Shown one piece after another: positions 24,697-31,688 of a stretch of DNA of 36,779 nt. The DNA lies in NCBI GenBank assembly GCA_016213445.1, contig JACRAJ010000002.1, positions 1 to 36,779 of the forward strand. The letters run 5' to 3'. The notes under the pieces are model-generated. The model searched no databases. It was not told the DNA's origin and saw nothing but the letters and a program-made list of their open reading frames with translations. Source of the DNA: Candidatus Azambacteria bacterium. GTDB lineage: Bacteria > Patescibacteriota > Minisyncoccia > UBA10092. The translations under genes and the position numbers were made by a program. Within the stretch, counting starts at the first letter, position 1, and each line of letters begins with the position of its first letter.

Positions 24697-25323
24697 TTAT
24701 TTTGAATAATAAGAAATGATAGTGTTCATATTGAAATTCTTCGGCAAATCGTCGATTTTCGGTTCCGATTTTATTTTCACTTCAAGATTTTTTTTATCAA
24801 CCGCGAGCCAAGCCGGCGCTTCGTGTTTTTTTAATTTATTGTCGATATTGGCGAAAATCGCTTTGTTGCGGCTTTTAGGCTTAACGGTTACGGTTTCTCC
24901 AATTTTTACCGAATAAGAAGGAATGGTAATCTTCTTGCCATTCAGCAAAAAATGGCCATGGCTTGCCATCTGGCGCGCTATTGCCCGCGAAGCCGCAAAT
25001 CCGCTTCTATATATTACATTGTCGACGCGTTTTTCAAGAGCGGCCAACAAAAGATCGCCGGCGACTCCTTTTTTATTTTTCGCTTCTTTAAAATATCTTT
25101 CCAATTGTTTTTCGGTTATGCCGTAAGTGAATTTCACTTTTTGTTTTTCCATAAGCTGCGTTCCGAATTCCGACGCGGCCCTTCGGCGCATTTTTCCGTG
25201 CGCGCCAGGCCTGTACGGCTTTTTAAGAAAAGCCGATTTCGGCGAAAATGATCTCTCGGCTTTCAATCCGAGATTTTCGCCTACTTTTCTGGATATTTTT
25301 TCTTTTGGTCCGGTGTATCTCAT
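24697..25323 (-). CDS. rpsD: Ribosomal protein S4
   Basis: 208 residues. N-terminal RPGAHGKMRRRAASEFGTQLMEKQKVKFTYGI is split across helices as usual; the S4 RNA-binding domain (about 97-160) contains LEKRVDNVIYRSGFA and SHGHFLLNGKKITIPSYSVKIG. The N-terminal Cys zinc site is absent (C-minus form). S4 nucleates 30S assembly and in some bacteria represses its own operon. Confidence 0.98.
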   Translation of the reverse strand: MRYTGPKEKISRKVGENLGLKAERSFSPKSAFLKKPYRPGAHGKMRRRAASEFGTQLMEKQKVKFTYGITEKQLERYFKEAKNKKGVAGDLLLAALEKRVDNVIYRSGFAASRAIARQMASHGHFLLNGKKITIPSYSVKIGETVTVKPKSRNKAIFANIDNKLKKHEAPAWLAVDKKNLEVKIKSEPKIDDLPKNFNMNTIISYYSK

Positions 25324-25338
25324 AAATATGTTGGAATA

Positions 25339-25794
25339 TTAAACTCTCCTCACTTTTTTCGGCCGCGGCCCGTTGTGCGGGATCGGCGTAACGTCTTTTA
25401 TGGAAACAATATTCAAGCCGTGGCTGGCAAAAGACCTCACCGCGGATTCTCGACCGGAACCGATTCCTCTGACAAAAATTTCAACTTCTCCAAATCCGGT
25501 TTTTTTGGTTTTTTCGAGCACCGCTTCGGCTACTTTTGAAGCGGCGTACGGCGTGGCTTTTTTCGGTCCTTTGAATCCCAGCGAACCGGCGGAAGACCAT
25601 GCCAGAACATTACCTTTTTCGTCGCTAACGGTGATAAAAGTGTTGTTATAACTTACTTGTATATAAATTCGCCCTCTGGCTATTTGATGGCCAACTTTAA
25701 CAGTTGCGGATTCAGGCGCTTTGATTTTTCCCGCCTTCTCGCTTTCTTTGAGAAGCTCTTCTTCAGTTTCTTTTTTTATTTTCTTTTTACCCAT
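25339..25794 (-). CDS. rpsK: Ribosomal protein S11
   Basis: 151 residues, about 20 longer than usual because of an N-terminal Lys/Glu-rich extension. Core motifs GRIYIQVSYNNTFITVSDEKGNVLAWSS, GPKKATPYAASKVAEAV and IKDVTPIPHNGPRPKKVRRV. The ATG shares one base with the rpsM stop (TAATG), so translation is coupled. Confidence 0.98.
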   Translation of the reverse strand: MGKKKIKKETEEELLKESEKAGKIKAPESATVKVGHQIARGRIYIQVSYNNTFITVSDEKGNVLAWSSAGSLGFKGPKKATPYAASKVAEAVLEKTKKTGFGEVEIFVRGIGSGRESAVRSFASHGLNIVSIKDVTPIPHNGPRPKKVRRV

Positions 25795-26183
25795 TATGTT
25801 TTCTCCGCTGATTTTTTACGACCGGAACCAACTGTTTTTCTCACATTGCCTCTTCTGGTTCTTGAATTGGTCTTGGTTCTCTGGCCTCTTACCGGCAAAC
25901 CCCGACTATGGCGATAGCCGCGATAAGCGCCTATTTCTTTCAATCTTTTAATATTGCTTTGGATTACTCTTTTAAGTTCGCCTTCTATTTTATATTGTTT
26001 TTCAACATAATCTTTAAGCCGATTAAGCTCTTCGGCGCTCAAATCCGACGCCTTTTTTAAAGGATCGATTTTTAAGCTGGCGATGATTTTCTTCGCTTCA
26101 CCTTGACCCAAACCGTAAATGTAAGACAAAGAAATGATTATTTTTTTGTTTTCCGGGATATTAACTCCCGCTATTCTTGGCAT
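25794..26183 (-). CDS. rpsM: Ribosomal protein S13
   Basis: 129 residues. RIAGVNIPENKKIIISLSYIYGLG at the start, a central helical region, and the C-terminal YRGYRHSRGLPVRGQRTKTNSRTRRG tail that contacts tRNA. It is separated from rpmJ by 84 nt holding strong hairpins, an unusual gap within an otherwise packed operon. Confidence 0.98.
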   Translation of the reverse strand: MPRIAGVNIPENKKIIISLSYIYGLGQGEAKKIIASLKIDPLKKASDLSAEELNRLKDYVEKQYKIEGELKRVIQSNIKRLKEIGAYRGYRHSRGLPVRGQRTKTNSRTRRGNVRKTVGSGRKKSAEKT

Positions 26184-26267
26184 ATGTTTTTATCTAATGA
26201 ATCCTGGGAATTTTTGACGTCCCGCGAAGCGGGACTAAAATTCCCGTGAAAGCCGCACCGCGGCTTT
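26184..26267 (-). promoter_or_regulatory. Structured rpsM leader with two hairpins
   Basis: Hairpin 1: GTCCCGC-GAA-GCGGGAC (26219-26235), enclosed by an outer stem GGGAATTTT/AAAATTCCC (about 26206-26214 and 26237-26245). Hairpin 2: AAAGCCGC/GCGGCTTT around ACC, extended by GTGA/TCAC past a bulge (about 26247-26270), reaching the rpmJ stop. There is no T-run, so these are not intrinsic terminators. The position matches the S4-binding translational operator of the E. coli alpha operon, but the sequence does not identify it. Confidence 0.6.
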
Positions 26268-26381
26268 TCACCCTTGTCTCTGTTTATGTTTGGGGTTTGA
26301 ACAGGTTATATAAAGCCGTCTTTGGCGACGGACAATTTTGCATTTCGCGCAAATTTTTTTAACACTGGCTCGAACCTTCAT
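26268..26381 (-). CDS. rpmJ: Ribosomal protein L36
   Basis: 37 residues from ATG 26381: [20 protein letters not shown] with zinc ligands C11, C14, C27 and H32 all present (zinc-binding form). A longer in-frame extension to 26456 overlaps infA and is rejected. It is 7 nt downstream of infA. Confidence 0.96.
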   Translation of the reverse strand: MKVRASVKKICAKCKIVRRQRRLYITCSNPKHKQRQG

Positions 26382-26388
26382 TATATTT

Positions 26389-26601
26389 TTACAGCCTTTT
26401 AATAATTCGACCCCGTTTTTTATCAACCGAAAGCTCAACTTCAACTCTGTCGCCAACCAGAACTCTAATAAAATTCAGCCTCATTTTTCCTGATAAATGG
26501 GCTAAAATTTCCGAGTTGTCATCAATTTTTACCCTAAAGGTTGTGTTGGGCAAAGCCTCAACAACGGTGCCGCTTAATATGGACCTTTTATTATCTATCA
26601 C
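26389..26601 (-). CDS. infA: Translation initiation factor IF-1
   Basis: 70 residues, an S1/OB-fold protein: [32 protein letters not shown] is split over the barrel and GDRVEVELS precedes the basic end. Start is GTG at 26601, five bases after the stop of the upstream 597-residue gene, with no visible Shine-Dalgarno. It occupies the A site during initiation. The infA-rpmJ-rpsM order is classical. Confidence 0.97.
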   Translation of the reverse strand: MIDNKRSILSGTVVEALPNTTFRVKIDDNSEILAHLSGKMRLNFIRVLVGDRVEVELSVDKKRGRIIKRL

Positions 26602-26606
26602 GGCAA

Positions 26607-28400
26607 TTATTGGTTGTCAAGAGTAATGTTTATTTTGTCCGGGCTATTCGGCGCTTGCCTAACCCAAAACGGCCATAAAGAAATGGAGGCGCTGTTAACA
26701 AAATTTTTTCCGGCAATTACATTTCTCATTCCATTCTCATCAAGCCCGGCGAGATTTTTTTTCAATCCGGCCAAATCAACAACAAAAGCGTTGTCTTTGT
26801 TAAGATCGAAAGTAAAAAATATTTCGCCCTTTTTAAAATCTGCTTTAAAGGCTTGAGGATAAGATATTGTATCCCTAAAATCAAAATTTTGCAAGACGGG
26901 GTATTTATTAACCGCCGTGTAATTCACCAGCGACCTAAAATCTTTTTCATTGAAAAACACGGCTTGCCAGGTAATTTTCATGCTTACAATTTGAGAATCA
27001 ACTTTAACTTCATCTGCTTTAACGGTTGAAGCGCCGTCAATCAATACAAAATTCGAATTTTTATAAGCGTTTAAAGTGTCGTTTTTAAGCTCATTTGCCA
27101 ATTCGTTTTTCAAATTTTCTTTCGTTATTTCAATCGCTTGCGTTTGGCCGGCAGGCGCCAGACCGCCGGACACGGCCGCCATCGGCTCCGCGCTTTCCGC
27201 ATAAAATCCCGCGTATTTTGGAGAACCTTTAAATCCCGGAATGGTGAAATAAGACGGGCCGATTAAGTATTCTTTTCCGGCCGCATCGCTTACAACTTCG
27301 GTTTTGATTGAGCTGGGGATCAATTTGGAACCCGACATTTTTGCTCCCGGAACGGTTATCGATTTTTGTATCCTGAATACTTTTCCGTCTTTTGTTTCAA
27401 ATCTGGTTTGAGCTATCAATTTTTGAGGAGCCGCGCTGTAAGCGTTGTAAACGGTTATTAAGCCTCCGGCTTTAACCGGCAAATTAGCGCTGTCGTCGGC
27501 GCCGATTATTTCAATCGCTTTCGATCCGGATTTGGTCAGCAGAAAATATTGGCCGGGAAGAATTCCGTTCGCCAAATCGGGCGCGGTTATGTTTTTACTG
27601 ACGGCAGTTTGAATGGACAGCTTTATCGGAACTTCTTTCAGCGAGAGCTTCACATTGGCTTTTGGCAATATTAAATACATTGCCGCCGCCAAAAGTAAAA
27701 TCCCGACGCCGATAAAAGACGCAATTAACTGTTTTAAAGAAAAAGATTTTTTGAAACCGATTTTTGACTGTTTGATTTCGGCTTTGTTTTTCGGTTCGTT
27801 ATAGAAAGCTTCAAGGTCTTTTTCCAATTCCGAATTATCATTCGCGCCAAGTCCGACAATCGTGTTTTTACGCGCAATTTCATCTGCAATTGCGTTTTCG
27901 CCAACGAGATTTTCGCCTTCCTCATTAAAAGAAACGCCGGTTTCTTGTTGAGGAATAAAATCAATTTTCGGTTCCGAATCGGTGTTTATTTCCAAATCCG
28001 GTTCCAATTCCAATTCCGGCTCCGGCTTTGATTCCACTGACAAACGTTCCGCTTTTGCGAGATGAAAAGCCGGCGGCGTAATATCAAGCATTTTCCTTGT
28101 TTCTCTTTTAGGCTCTTTTATTTCTTTTTCTTTCGCAGGCGCGCAATTGGCGTCATAAATCGGCAGCTGTATTTTTTCCGCGAATTTTTTAATATCTTTA
28201 CTTTCGGTATCTATATATAAATTTTTATTTACGCTCTCGGCTTCTTCTTTTAAAATTTTAAGCGAATTCAAATCTGCGGCGAGCATGGAGTTTTTCGGCA
28301 AAATCAAAATTATCTCGCTATGTTTCGACTTCATCAAGCGGCCGATTAAAATCGCCGCATCGTCTTTTGTTCTGGCGCGAATTATTTCAACGTTTTCCAT
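26607..28400 (-). CDS. Large single-pass membrane protein of unknown function next to infA
   Basis: 597 residues. N-terminal alpha/beta segment (1-80, [37 protein letters not shown] split by helices), a charged low-complexity linker (about 85-215, rich in Pro/Glu), one membrane helix (about 222-246, ending YLILPKANV), then a 350-residue beta-rich extracytoplasmic region. In other CPR genomes such proteins are sometimes labelled baseplate J-like, but nothing here proves that. The layout suggests a cytoplasmic sensor domain tethered to an outer domain. It ends five bases before infA, so it is probably the first gene of the ribosomal operon. Confidence 0.75.
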   Translation of the reverse strand: MENVEIIRARTKDDAAILIGRLMKSKHSEIILILPKNSMLAADLNSLKILKEEAESVNKNLYIDTESKDIKKFAEKIQLPIYDANCAPAKEKEIKEPKRETRKMLDITPPAFHLAKAERLSVESKPEPELELEPDLEINTDSEPKIDFIPQQETGVSFNEEGENLVGENAIADEIARKNTIVGLGANDNSELEKDLEAFYNEPKNKAEIKQSKIGFKKSFSLKQLIASFIGVGILLLAAAMYLILPKANVKLSLKEVPIKLSIQTAVSKNITAPDLANGILPGQYFLLTKSGSKAIEIIGADDSANLPVKAGGLITVYNAYSAAPQKLIAQTRFETKDGKVFRIQKSITVPGAKMSGSKLIPSSIKTEVVSDAAGKEYLIGPSYFTIPGFKGSPKYAGFYAESAEPMAAVSGGLAPAGQTQAIEITKENLKNELANELKNDTLNAYKNSNFVLIDGASTVKADEVKVDSQIVSMKITWQAVFFNEKDFRSLVNYTAVNKYPVLQNFDFRDTISYPQAFKADFKKGEIFFTFDLNKDNAFVVDLAGLKKNLAGLDENGMRNVIAGKNFVNSASISLWPFWVRQAPNSPDKINITLDNQ

Positions 28401-28428
28401 TTAAAATTTATAATTTTTTAACTTTTAA

Positions 28429-28450
28429 AAACAATGGGATTGGGTTTAGG
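28429..28450. repeat. Short family C copy upstream of the 597-residue gene
   Basis: AAACAAT (28429-28435) joined to GGGATTGGGTTTAGG (28436-28450). The latter is the exact reverse complement of 34641-34655, and the former matches the opposite end of that element, so this looks like an internally deleted copy. Confidence 0.65.
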
Positions 28451-28492
28451 ATATTTCGGTAATTAGTAATAATTATACAACAAAATATTTTT

Positions 28493-30274
28493 TTATTCCA
28501 CAACGGCTCTTATCCGGCGTATGCCGGCCGACGAACTTTCTTCTTTTATTATTTTAAATTCGCCTATCTCGCCCGTTCTCGCGACATGCGGCCCTCCGCA
28601 AAGCTCTTTGGAATAAGCTTTGGACGGATCGGGGTCGCCGATGGAATAAACGTTAACTTCATTCGGATATTTATCTTTTAAAAAAGCGCGCGCGCCCATT
28701 CTAATGGCGCCTTCTTTGGACATCTTCGCGGAAAAAACCGGCAAATCAAGCTTGATTTTCTTGTTAACAATGTTTTCGATTTTTTTTAATTCTTCCGGCG
28801 TCAGTTTGCGGGGAAACGCAAAATCAAATCTCAATCGCTCCGGAGTAATGTCAGAACCTCTCTGTTGGACTTCCGCCTCGTTTCCCAAAACATCGTGAAT
28901 CGCCTGATGAAGCAAATGTGTCGCCGTGTGCAATCTTGTGATTTTATCGATTTCTTTAAAACTTGTCGCCTGTCGCCTGTCGCCTGTCGCTATCCCGTGT
29001 CCTCCGAATTTTTTTTCCGCTCCGGCACGGGAAATTTCCCGGTGTTTTTTAAAAGACGTTTCCCATCCGGATTCATCTATATTAAATCCCCTTTCTTCGG
29101 CAAGTTCTCGCGTCAGTTCCGTCGGAAAACCGTAGCTTTCATAAAGATGAAAAGCGTCTTCCCCGGAAATAATTTTTTCTTTTTTGGCGGCAAGCGTTTT
29201 TTCAAGCTCCTTCAGCCCCTTTTCAAGAGTCTTGTAAAATTTTTCTTCCTCTTTTTGGATTACCGTTAATATATCTTCGCGTTTTATTGAAATTTCCGGA
29301 TAAAATTCCTTATACATTTTAATAACTTTCTCCGCTAAAGAAATCAGGAAATTTTTATCAAAGTCTAAAACTTTGCCATAGCGAATGGCGCGCCGCAAAA
29401 GCCGGCGCAAAATATATCCGGCGCCAATGTTTGAAGGTAAAATGCCATCGGCGATAAGAAACACCGATCCGCGAATATGGTCGACGACAATTCTTACCGC
29501 TCGCGCTTCATTTTCTATGTCTTTGTGCGGAATTGATTGAATCAGCGGTTCGAATAAGTCGGTTTCAAAAATTGTCGGAGCGTCTTGAGAAATCATGGCA
29601 AGGCGTTCCAATCCCATGCCGGTGTCTATTCCGTTTTGTTTAAGCGGCTCCAAATTTTTATCGGCGCGGCAATAATATTGGTTGAAAACCAAATTCCAAA
29701 TTTCAACGCCGTCAACATAAATTTCCGAGGTCGGGCCGCAAGGGCCTTCATCGCCGGTCGGGCCCCAAAAATTATCCTCGCGCCCGCATTTTTTTATTTT
29801 ATCATCGCCAAGCCCCAAGCTTTTCCAAATCGCTATTGATTCAGTATCTTCCGGCACAACTTGCCCCGAGTTTGTCGAGGGGTCGCCTTTAAAAACCGAA
29901 ACATGGCAACGCTCGGGAGAAATGCCTAATTCTTTGGTGATGAATTCCCAGCTCCATTTAATCGCGTCTTCTTTGAAATAATCGCCAAAGCCGAAATTGC
30001 CGAGCATTTCAAAAAAAGTGAGATGCGACTCGTCGCCCACTTCGTCGATATCCGAAGTGCGTAATGACTTTTGTATCGAAACGGTTCGCCGCGCGCCGAA
30101 ATCTTTCACCGGATCTTTCGCGCCGGTGTAATAAAGCTTGAATTGCTGCATTCCGGCCGTCGTTAAAAGCACGGACGAATCATCTTCAGGTAAAAGCGAA
30201 GAAGAAGGCACAATTTTATGCCCCCTCTTCTCAAAAAATTCCAAAAATCTTTTTCTTAATTCTCCGGATGTCAT
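28493..30274 (-). CDS. alaS: Alanyl-tRNA synthetase, truncated form
   Basis: 593 residues against about 875 in E. coli. Catalytic domain (1-240) with SSSLLPEDDSSVLLTTAGMQQF, WGPTGDEGPCGPTSEIYVD and the tRNA-recognition region (240-400). The editing domain keeps HTATHLLHQAIH and the C-terminal CGGPH zinc site. The C-Ala domain that dimerises the enzyme and helps hold tRNA is missing. Two repeat-derived insertions are visible: PSTNSGQ at about 131-138 and a 7-bp tandem repeat at about 429-437 (GDRRQAT). A weak promoter (TTGTGT, 17 bp, TAAACT at 30286-30281) ends 6 nt before the ATG. Confidence 0.95.
   Translation of the reverse strand: MTSGELRKRFLEFFEKRGHKIVPSSSLLPEDDSSVLLTTAGMQQFKLYYTGAKDPVKDFGARRTVSIQKSLRTSDIDEVGDESHLTFFEMLGNFGFGDYFKEDAIKWSWEFITKELGISPERCHVSVFKGDPSTNSGQVVPEDTESIAIWKSLGLGDDKIKKCGREDNFWGPTGDEGPCGPTSEIYVDGVEIWNLVFNQYYCRADKNLEPLKQNGIDTGMGLERLAMISQDAPTIFETDLFEPLIQSIPHKDIENEARAVRIVVDHIRGSVFLIADGILPSNIGAGYILRRLLRRAIRYGKVLDFDKNFLISLAEKVIKMYKEFYPEISIKREDILTVIQKEEEKFYKTLEKGLKELEKTLAAKKEKIISGEDAFHLYESYGFPTELTRELAEERGFNIDESGWETSFKKHREISRAGAEKKFGGHGIATGDRRQATSFKEIDKITRLHTATHLLHQAIHDVLGNEAEVQQRGSDITPERLRFDFAFPRKLTPEELKKIENIVNKKIKLDLPVFSAKMSKEGAIRMGARAFLKDKYPNEVNVYSIGDPDPSKAYSKELCGGPHVARTGEIGEFKIIKEESSSAGIRRIRAVVE
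28964..28990 (-). repeat. 7-bp tandem repeat inside alaS
   Basis: TGTCGCC on the plus strand, three full copies and a partial fourth (GCGACAG on the coding strand). It is read through successive frames as ATGDRRQAT. Gain or loss of one unit would shift the frame of an essential gene. Related 7-mers occur three times in mnmA. Confidence 0.85.
29863..29884 (-). repeat. Palindromic insert in alaS read as PSTNSGQ
   Basis: On the coding strand CCCCTCGA-CAAAC-TCGGGG forms a 6-7 bp stem with one bulge. It inserts a Ser/Thr/Gly linker between VFKGD and the VPEDTE helix of the catalytic domain. Similar STSSG-type linkers are familiar from metagenome-derived proteins. Confidence 0.65.
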
Positions 30275-30280
30275 TAATTC

Positions 30281-30309
30281 AGTTTAACAGAGCATCCTGC
30301 TAAACACAA
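30281..30309 (-). promoter_or_regulatory. Candidate promoter of alaS
   Basis: TTGTGT (30309-30304) and TAAACT (30286-30281) with 17 bp between. The -35 lies in the stem of the palindrome 30305-30341. The match is partial (three and four of six bases). Confidence 0.35.
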
Positions 30310-30403
30310 ATCAATAGGTTTCCGACACCTATTGATTTGTGCGGGGTTTACGATAAAAATTTTAATTTAAATGAGAATTCAATAGGTGTCGGAAACCTAT
30401 TGA
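30305..30403. repeat. Two inverted family B hairpins between mnmA and alaS
   Basis: Copy 1 (30305-30341): a 15-bp perfect stem, CACAAATCAATAGGT and its complement, with loop TTCCGAC. Copy 2 (30379-30403): a 9-bp stem TCAATAGGT/ACCTATTGA with loop GTCGGAA, the reverse complement of the first loop. The pair is arranged head to head, like a two-REP intergenic unit. They fill most of the 135-nt gap. Confidence 0.85.
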
Positions 30404-30409
30404 TGTATT

Positions 30410-31609
30410 TTAAATTATAATTCCGCCGCCGAGCATTGCGCCGTTTTTATCGTAAAACACCGCGCTTTGGCCGGGCGTAATTGCTCGTTGAGGAACATCA
30501 AAAATCAGCGACATGCAACTAGCGACACGCAACATGCTTTCATTGCTTTTCTTTGTATCTTGTAGCTTGTTACTTGTCGCTATTATTGCTTGTTGCAGCG
30601 GCTGGCGATATCTGATGCGCGCTAAGCATTTCAAAGGCAATTTCGGCGCGCTTCCGGAAATCCAATTAATATCTTTTACGGTTAATTCTTTGGCAAAAAG
30701 TTTTTCATTTTCACTTTCGGCCACCCAAAGCGTGTTTGTCTTCATGTCTTTTCCGGCAACATAATAAACTTTTCCCTGTTCGCCGGGCAAACTGCCTTTT
30801 ATTCCGATTCCCTTTCTCTGCCCGATGGTATAGAAAATCACGCCGTCGTGCGCGCCGATTGTTTTTCCATCAAGCGTTTTTATCGGCCCAGAATTCTTTC
30901 CGAGCCTTTCTTTAAGAAAACCCGCGACATCTATTTCTCCGACAAAACACACGCCCTGCGAGTCAGGCTTTTCCGCCGTCGGCAAGCCGTATTTTTTTGC
31001 CAATGCCCGCACCTGCGGCTTGGTATAATCGCCTATTGGAAAAAGGCAATGTTTCAATTGCTCCTGCGTCAAAGTCCATAAAAAATACGACTGATCTTTT
31101 GCGCTATCGTGCGCGGTGACAAGCGACAAGCGACAAGCGACATGTTTTTTAATTTTATTTCTTGTCACATGTTTTTTGTCACATGTCGCCCGCACATAAT
31201 GTCCCGTGGCGATGTAATCCGCGCCGAGCGTCAATGCTTTTTTTAGAAACAAGCCGAACTTAATTTCGCGATTGCACATTACATCGGGATTCGGCGTTTC
31301 GCCTTTGGCGTATCCGGAAACCATATAGTCAACCACGGTTTTTTTATATTCGTCTTCAAAATCAAAAACGTAAAACGGGATTTTTAAAACACCGGCGGCT
31401 CTCCGGGCATCCGCCGCATCTTGTTCGGCGCAACCGGTTAAAGACCAGCCTTTCATATAAACTCCGACAACGTCGTATCCCTTGTTTTTTCCGCCAGAGG
31501 CGGATCCGCCTTTGGCGGACAACAATAAAGCGGCGACGGAACTATCCACTCCGCCCGACATTGCCATAAATATTTTTGGTTTTTTTCGGTTTATTTTTGA
31601 CATACGCAT
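30410..31609 (-). CDS. mnmA: tRNA-specific 2-thiouridylase MnmA
   Basis: 399 residues against about 368 in E. coli. PP-loop SGGVDSS at 18-24, first catalytic Cys in NPDVMCNREIKF, second in DSQGVCFVGEID, and the C-terminal barrel ending TPGQSAVFYDKNGAMLGGG. It thiolates U34 of tRNA-Lys, Glu and Gln. The extra length is explained by three repeat-derived insertions: residues 31-40 (SAKGGSASGG) just after the PP-loop helix, about 142-164 (heptamer repeats), and about 344-368 (heptamer repeats in the barrel). Start is ATG 31609 or 31603. TATAAT (31629-31624) ends 14 nt upstream. Confidence 0.95.
   Translation of the reverse strand: MRMSKINRKKPKIFMAMSGGVDSSVAALLLSAKGGSASGGKNKGYDVVGVYMKGWSLTGCAEQDAADARRAAGVLKIPFYVFDFEDEYKKTVVDYMVSGYAKGETPNPDVMCNREIKFGLFLKKALTLGADYIATGHYVRATCDKKHVTRNKIKKHVACRLSLVTAHDSAKDQSYFLWTLTQEQLKHCLFPIGDYTKPQVRALAKKYGLPTAEKPDSQGVCFVGEIDVAGFLKERLGKNSGPIKTLDGKTIGAHDGVIFYTIGQRKGIGIKGSLPGEQGKVYYVAGKDMKTNTLWVAESENEKLFAKELTVKDINWISGSAPKLPLKCLARIRYRQPLQQAIIATSNKLQDTKKSNESMLRVASCMSLIFDVPQRAITPGQSAVFYDKNGAMLGGGIII
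30508..30580 (-). repeat. Degenerate 7-bp repeat arrays in the 3' part of mnmA
   Basis: Plus strand 30508-30535: GCGACAT, GCAACTA, GCGACAC, GCAACAT. Plus strand 30553-30580: TTGTATC, TTGTAGC, TTGTTAC, TTGTCGC, the complementary form of the same motif. They encode a Ser/Lys/Asn-rich insert between the RIRYRQ strand and the IFDVP strand. Confidence 0.8.
31118..31185 (-). repeat. 7-bp and 14-bp repeats in the middle of mnmA
   Basis: GACAAGC three times plus GACATG (31118-31144), then TTGTCACATG twice at a 14-nt period (31162-31171 and 31176-31185). They lengthen the loop between ATGHYV and KDQSYFLW compared with E. coli. Confidence 0.8.
31490..31519 (-). repeat. Family A twin-hairpin element inside mnmA
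   Basis: Coding strand TCCGCC-AAA-GGCGGA then TCCGCC-TCT-GGCGGA; both stems perfect. It is read as SAKGGSASGG, residues 31-40, between the PP-loop helix and the GYDVVGVYMK strand. Confidence 0.93.
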
Positions 31610-31623
31610 AAAAATGTGTCCGC

Positions 31624-31629
31624 ATTATA
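31624..31629 (-). promoter_or_regulatory. Candidate -10 box of mnmA
   Basis: A perfect TATAAT on the minus strand, 14 nt before ATG 31609. The -35 position falls in the nrdJ terminator T-run and is not recognisable, so this is either a weak or an extended promoter. Confidence 0.4.
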
Positions 31630-31639
31630 TACCATATTC

Positions 31640-31674
31640 AAAAAAATTAAAACCGGGCTTTAATAAGCCCGGTT
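31640..31674 (-). terminator. Rho-independent terminator of nrdJ
   Basis: A 10-bp stem AACCGGGCTT/AAGCCCGGTT with a 4-nt loop (31674-31651), followed on the minus strand by TTTTAATTTTTTTG. It separates nrdJ from mnmA. Confidence 0.9.
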
Positions 31675-31688
31675 AATCGCAAGTTACA

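Noticed and set aside
26382-26456. Longer L36 reading frame
   Set aside because: It overlaps infA; the ATG at 26381 gives the canonical 37-residue protein.
2881-31519. CRISPR array interpretation of the repeats
   Set aside because: Copies are kilobases apart, inside unrelated genes, not evenly spaced, and no cas genes are present.
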